This document shows, piece after piece, positions 59,478 through 64,000 of a stretch of 64,000 nt of DNA (position 1 is its first letter; every line of letters begins with the position of its first letter). The translations under genes and the position numbers were made by a program. The notes under the pieces were generated by a model. It was not told where the DNA came from. It was given only the letters and a program-made list of their open reading frames with translations, and did not search any database. The stretch comes from Quillaja saponaria (taxonomy: Eukaryota > Streptophyta > Magnoliopsida > Fabales > Quillajaceae): NCBI GenBank assembly GCA_029379385.1, contig CM055611.1, positions 17,678,062 through 17,742,061 of the forward strand. Direction: 5' to 3'.

Positions 59478-60215
59478 CTATGGGGCCATTTGGTGTGGCG
59501 TCCCAGCCACGCTGCAGAGCGGCCAATTCTTTTTTCTTCCTATTTTACCCTTTTTCTCTTTTTTTTGCACTATATCTTTCCAACTTATAATCCTTATGCA
59601 TATTCATTTTTTAATTTTTTTCCTTTTACATTTTATAAAAAATTCTACCATATCCCTTCAATTTATTAAGAATTTTTTTTTCTTTATCTTTTCAAAACAT
59701 TTCAATCTTATCCCCCCAACTTGTTATCTTGGAATTTTTTTTTTCTTTTTTGTCCTTTACTTTTTTAAAAAAATTTCAACCTTATCCCTCCAACACTGAG
59801 CTATGTAAAAACAATTCAATTTTTGTTTTTTTTAATAAAATTTGTTTGTGTAGAACGAATTAGTCTAATTTCAATTAAACCTTAAAACTGGAATTAATAA
59901 TTATTATAACTTTTATTTAAGTTTGCTATTTACTATTAAAATAATAAATTTAATCTCAATTAAAAATAAAATCTGGAAAAAATAAAATATTTTCAATTAA
60001 ATATCAAACTTGAATAAAATAATAAATTCAGCTTAATTAAATTTTACACAAAACAATTTACATGCCCTTTCGGTAATTTGTACACAAAACAACATCTATA
60101 ACCATGGTTTCAGACCATGATTTTGAACCGTTCAAACAGATAATACTTTTGTGACATGATAGTTTCAATACCTTACTAACCATAGGTCTCTGCCCTCACC
60201 TCCATACTAAACGCA
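59478..60215. mobile_element. Possible non-autonomous DNA transposon
   Basis: The left part GGGGCCATTTGGTGTGGCGT and the reverse of the right part (GGTGCGTTTAGTATGGAGGT) are imperfect inverted repeats. They have the ...TTTGGT... core common in plant hAT and PIF/Harbinger MITEs. No exact target duplication was found. The interior is T-rich with CTTATCCC-type words repeated near 59590, 59710 and 59785. Confidence 0.4.
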
Positions 60216-61614
60216 CCTTACATTGATGTATATATATATATATTGTCATTGGTTATTCTATATTTAAATAATTTTTCATAGCACTTGAATTTTGATTTAG
60301 ATATGCTACTTAATTTTGGTCAAGTTCGTGGTTCCAAGCAGTAGTTCTTCTTTTGTATGTTGATAAATTCCTTACAATCATTCATCGGTATCGTGGTTGT
60401 TGTCCGTTCTCTTAAGAAATTCTTAGTGGACCTTTTAGTTGGTTCAAGCTTATGTTGCAGACTAATTCAGCCTATATTGGTTTGTATCACTTTGTCAAGG
60501 TGAGTGACAATTTATTGTTTGTGGCACATCAAACTTTTTACATATTTTGAATTGTAATAGCCATTATTTCAAGCTTTTAACTTTTGATTTGGATTTACTA
60601 TTTTATGTTTCAGATTTTGAAATAATTTTCTAATAAATTTACATGATCTATATAATTGGTACTTTCCTTTTATTTATTTTTAAACGAGTCAATTTATATA
60701 TAACAAGCATACAATACAAATATTACCGTTTAATTGATAAGCCACTAAATCTAGTTTTGATTATATAATTATTTTAAATATGATTAAAGAGTTCAACTTA
60801 TTTTTAAAAAACAAATAATTTATTTTATTTAATAAAGATATCTTTATCTCAATTTTGAATGGAATAAAACCCTAAAAAATATATAACTTATGTAAAATAC
60901 AACTCTAAAATTCTTACTGACTATTAAAAAGTGAAAAATTATTTCTAAAAATATATATATTTTTTTTTTGAAATTTAATTGTCATGATTAATCATTAGTG
61001 GAATAATATTAATCTTTCTAAGTTAAAATAGATAATTAGTAGAAATTTTTCTCATTAAAAATAAAAAAAATAAGAAAGTTTTAGTTAATAATTCACAATA
61101 TATTAAAATAGTACAATTTACGAAGAAAAATGTTATAAAATAAAATAAATAAGAAATACAAATACAAGCTAGTTGTCTCTTGGCCCAGCTGAACTTGTTT
61201 TTGTTTTTGTTATTTTTTTAGGAGATCCAATGTTTGATTCTTTTTTGAAGCCCTACACATGAATTTATTCCCTCCTTTCCCTCCATAAAAAATATATATA
61301 TAATATATATTAATAATAAATTAAAAAATGAGATTTATAATTATTTAAGATTTTTTGAAAATTTGAGGATTTTTCATTCAATATTTATTATAAATAAATT
61401 TAACAAAAATATTTTTAGGAAAATTGTACTTTTAATAAAAAGGTAATTCTTTACTTTTAAAATGTGAGTTTAAATTTTAGAATGGCATATCAATTAAAGG
61501 GTAAAGTTAATATTATATATTTATTATTATTATTATGGATAAAATGACTAATTTTAAAGAAAAAAAAATTAAAAGTGAGCTTTTTAGTTATTATCTGGTT
61601 GTTAAGGTTATACG
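60216..61614. other. AT-rich intergenic stretch
   Basis: No frame or repeat is recognised. TA microsatellite at 60228-60242. Confidence 0.5.
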
Positions 61615-61741
61615 GATGAAATAGTTGACATATGGACTTGGAAACTATGATTAATACAGATGTCTCCCTAGCAACTGAAAGTATAAACAATAATCTTGCT
61701 TAATTTGCTTTTGTCTTGATCACCCTTTTCCATTAATCCAG

Positions 61742-62951
61742 GTGATTGTCCCCAACTTGGAGATTCTATGTCTCGTAGGCAACACAAGCCACGATTTTGT
61801 ATTCTAATGGTCAATTTCAAGATTTGTTCCTCGACCTTGAAATTCTACGGGTATATGACTGTTCTAGCTTGAGAAGCTTGGTACCTGCAGCTTATTCCTC
61901 AACACCTTTTCAGAATGTACATACTCTAGAACTGATGAACTAATCAATTTAGTTACATTCTCCACTATTAAAAGTGCTCTAGTACGACTCCAGAATTTGG
62001 GCATAAGCAATTGTAAGAAGATGGAGGAAAATAATATCATCAACTGATCATCAGGGACAAGATGTTCAAGACGACGAAATTGCATTCAGTCAGTTGAAAA
62101 GTTTGAAACTTTTATACTTGCCAAACCTGAAACGCTTCTGTCTGGAGAAATGTACCTTGCAGTTTCCATCCTTGAAAGAAGTGAATGTGGCAGGGTGCTC
62201 CAAATTGAAGGTGTTCTCTTCAGGTATTTTGGTTGCACCATTACTCTGTGAAGTGATATCTTATGACTAACCAAGATGAAAAACGTTGGGAAGGTGACCT
62301 CAACAACACTATACAACAATTATTCATAGAGATGGTATGTTCTATTGCTTTCTTAATTTGAACGCTATTTGGTTGATTTCTTTTTCCATCTTTGAGTAAC
62401 TTACTTAATTATTTTTCAAGGTAAAAGTGACTATGTATTTTATTTCTTTTTATGAAAAATGATGACATTGGTTACTATTACTGAAAGACCTAACTAGTTT
62501 CTTTTCTTGATTTCTCACTGGCCTTGCACTCAACAAGAATGGTAACTTTCCTTTTTATATAAAATACAACTTTCATCATCCTAGTGATATTTTATTTAAG
62601 ACCATTATCTCTTCAGTTTGAAAGAATCAAGTTCGAAACTGTTTAAATACATATTATTAACTTTCTATGTTACTTTAATTTTTGAAATAATTACTCCGTT
62701 TCTTTATTTACTATTTTAACTTTTGTTTTGGAGTGATAAACTAATAATTTACTATTTTAACTTTGTTGTAGCAAGAGATGTTTCCAGATAATAAAAAGCA
62801 CCCACTTCATGAGGAGCATACACTGTTTCGGACTCGGAGATCTTATGTTTGTGATGGGTGTGATGAAAGCGGATATGAGTGGTCCTATTGCTGTCCAACA
62901 TGTGATTTTGATTTACATCTGAGTTGTACTTTGGGGGCTTTGGAGGAGTAA
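61742..62951 (+). pseudogene. 5'-truncated NLR-DC1 remnant (block 3)
   Basis: Homology to block 1 starts in intron 2 (about 61615 against 27290). The LRR exon is 61742-62334, about 10 nt shorter than the 603-nt block 1 exon 3. It has several frame breaks near 61780-62040. An intron 62335-62771 with kept borders (ATG|GTATGT; TTTGTTGTAG) leads to the DC1 exon 62772-62951. Exon 1 and exon 2 are missing, replaced by unrelated AT-rich DNA. It is not a functional receptor. Confidence 0.85.
62772..62951 (+). pseudogene. DC1 exon of block 3, all ligands present
   Basis: The 59-residue frame has [30 protein letters not shown] and FDLHLSC. All Cys and His ligands are retained, including the FDLH His lost in blocks 0 and 2. 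The C-terminal tail is shorter (GALEE, then TAA inside GTAAGT). The domain is intact although its host gene is destroyed. Confidence 0.83.
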
Positions 62952-63490
62952 GTTAAAAAGGTTCAAATTAAGAAGATATTGAAATATCTTTGCTGACAAG
63001 GAAAATTGCACGCGTTGAAAGTTGAAAGTTGAAATTGGTGCTATGACCAAAAAAAATAAAAATTGTTGGAATAGGTGCAGGATTTCTATGTAATCAGAAA
63101 ATGAATTATGGATGTTTGATCTTTGAGTTTTTGTCTTTGGTCTGTATAGCGTTTGTATTAAATACTAATCATTATTGATCATCATGATGTCCGAGATAGG
63201 AATTAATAGAACTTGTAAGTAGTTATTATTGCATAAAAAATTTTCAGAAGCTGAATATTGTATTTTGTGTTCCAAGAAAAAGGAAGAATTAGGCTTCTAA
63301 CATATTGAACCTAAAAGGATGTGAGAGATTATGACAACCCTCCAGGCTACATTACGATCCTCAATTGCATGCACCACTATTCATAATTGTGCAGCTGAGG
63401 GGTGATACACAAGGATCCGGTCATCCCAAGCATGGAAATGGTAAGGGGAAGATGACAGGTGTTCACTTCAAACTTTTTACAGGGTAGAAT
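62952..63490 (+). other. 3' flank of block 3
   Basis: The acceptor-like TAGGTGCAG at about 63072-63080 and the TGTTTGATCTTTG sequence repeat the arrangement after the other DC1 exons. It is then interrupted near 63160 by about 100 bp of unrelated sequence before AAGAAAAAGGAAGAATTAGG resumes. Confidence 0.5.
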
Positions 63491-63509
63491 GTATAATAAT
63501 ATGACTAGT

Positions 63510-63658
63510 TTCTGAGTTGTACGATGAACCCAGCGATGAAGAGTTTTCAAGTGGAGATGAACAATATTGAACCGATCAAGAGTTTCATGAACCTATCCCT
63601 CCACCGACTTTGACCCCTTTCAAACCCACACCCATTAGGAATGCACTTGGACCAAGGT
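63510..63658 (+). pseudogene. Unrecognised coding-like fragment
   Basis: The frame reads ELYDEPSDEEFSSGDEQY, then a stop, then EFHEPIPPPTLTPFKPTPIR and NALGPR. The acidic-then-proline-rich composition is protein-like rather than random for this AT-rich DNA. I do not recognise the family. The in-frame TGA suggests a relic. Confidence 0.35.
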
Positions 63659-64000
63659 AAACTTATGAACATGAAATCAATATTTTTCTCAGGGGATAGG
63701 TAAGAGATAGTTTTAGGTAGCAATCAAGGTTGTCAGTCGTATGATTCCTTGCCCCAGTGTGTGTGTATTTGTGAGGAACAGGTGAAGGCTAGGCTTCGCT
63801 ATCTTTTTCACCCTTTTATAGTGGAATTGTGTAACTTTTAAGAATATGCCCAACTCAGATTGTGCCAAATGCTATAAGATTTTTGCTCTGATATATCAGT
63901 CTGTTGCATATTATAGGGTACCCACTTCTATTCATGTATTTTGCAATTGTTTTGAAATCAAAAGACAAGCTAGTGGATGGGTGTTCTTCCAAGGTAGAAA

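Noticed and set aside
59424..59799. Two overlapping + frames rich in Phe/Leu/Ile
   Set aside because: They come from T-rich low-complexity DNA inside a possible transposon. The hydrophobic composition is a base-composition effect.
1..64000. Species or genus assignment
   Set aside because: The NLR and transposon families are shared by many dicots. No diagnostic sequence was recognised.

Overview
This is eukaryotic nuclear DNA from a dicot plant. It is AT-rich, has GT-AG introns, poly-A/T tracts, and many plant transposons (Copia, LINE, hAT, CACTA, Tourist-type MITE). It carries a tandem cluster of CC-NB-ARC-LRR (CNL) immune receptor genes of the At4g27190/RPS5-like type. I cannot name the species from sequence alone.

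Four related blocks of the NLR family are present, all on the + strand. Block 0 (about 106-1066 and 9415-10960) keeps only the last intron, a decayed DC1 exon and the 3' flank. It is split by an 8.3-kb Copia element. Block 1 (22.2-29.06 kb) is the one complete gene: a 931-codon CC-NB-ARC-LRR exon, two LRR exons, and a last exon that encodes a DC1 (C1-like, Cys/His zinc-binding) domain. The exons join in phase 0 and give about 1453 residues. Block 2 (45.3-56.1 kb) is a near-complete paralogue broken by a 1-base deletion in NB-ARC and a damaged exon 2. Its third intron is swollen by transposon debris. Block 3 (61.6-63.0 kb) keeps only a frameshifted LRR exon and an intact DC1 exon.

The main observation is that each block ends in the same LRR-exon to DC1-exon arrangement, with conserved splice sites. 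The DC1 exon is therefore an old, inherited part of the receptor gene, so this family looks like an NLR with a C-terminal integrated DC1 domain. Its DC1 copies range from intact to lacking zinc ligands.

The rest is intergenic. Extra copies of the NLR upstream flank lie at about 12.1-13.5, 20.05-22.3, 33.7-34.8 and 44.9-45.4 kb, and two of these no longer have a gene. An LTR-like repeat family lies at 14.7-15.9 and 17.2-18.4 kb. There are a decayed DUF641/GIL1-like pseudogene (29.7-30.5 kb), LINE remnants (0.1-0.6, 32.6-33.0, 35.2-37.4, 51.1-53.5 kb), a CACTA end (40.2 kb), a hAT-type element with a perfect 8-bp target duplication (43.6-44.8 kb) and a MITE with a TTA duplication (55.5-56.0 kb). 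No tRNA, rRNA or CRISPR was seen.
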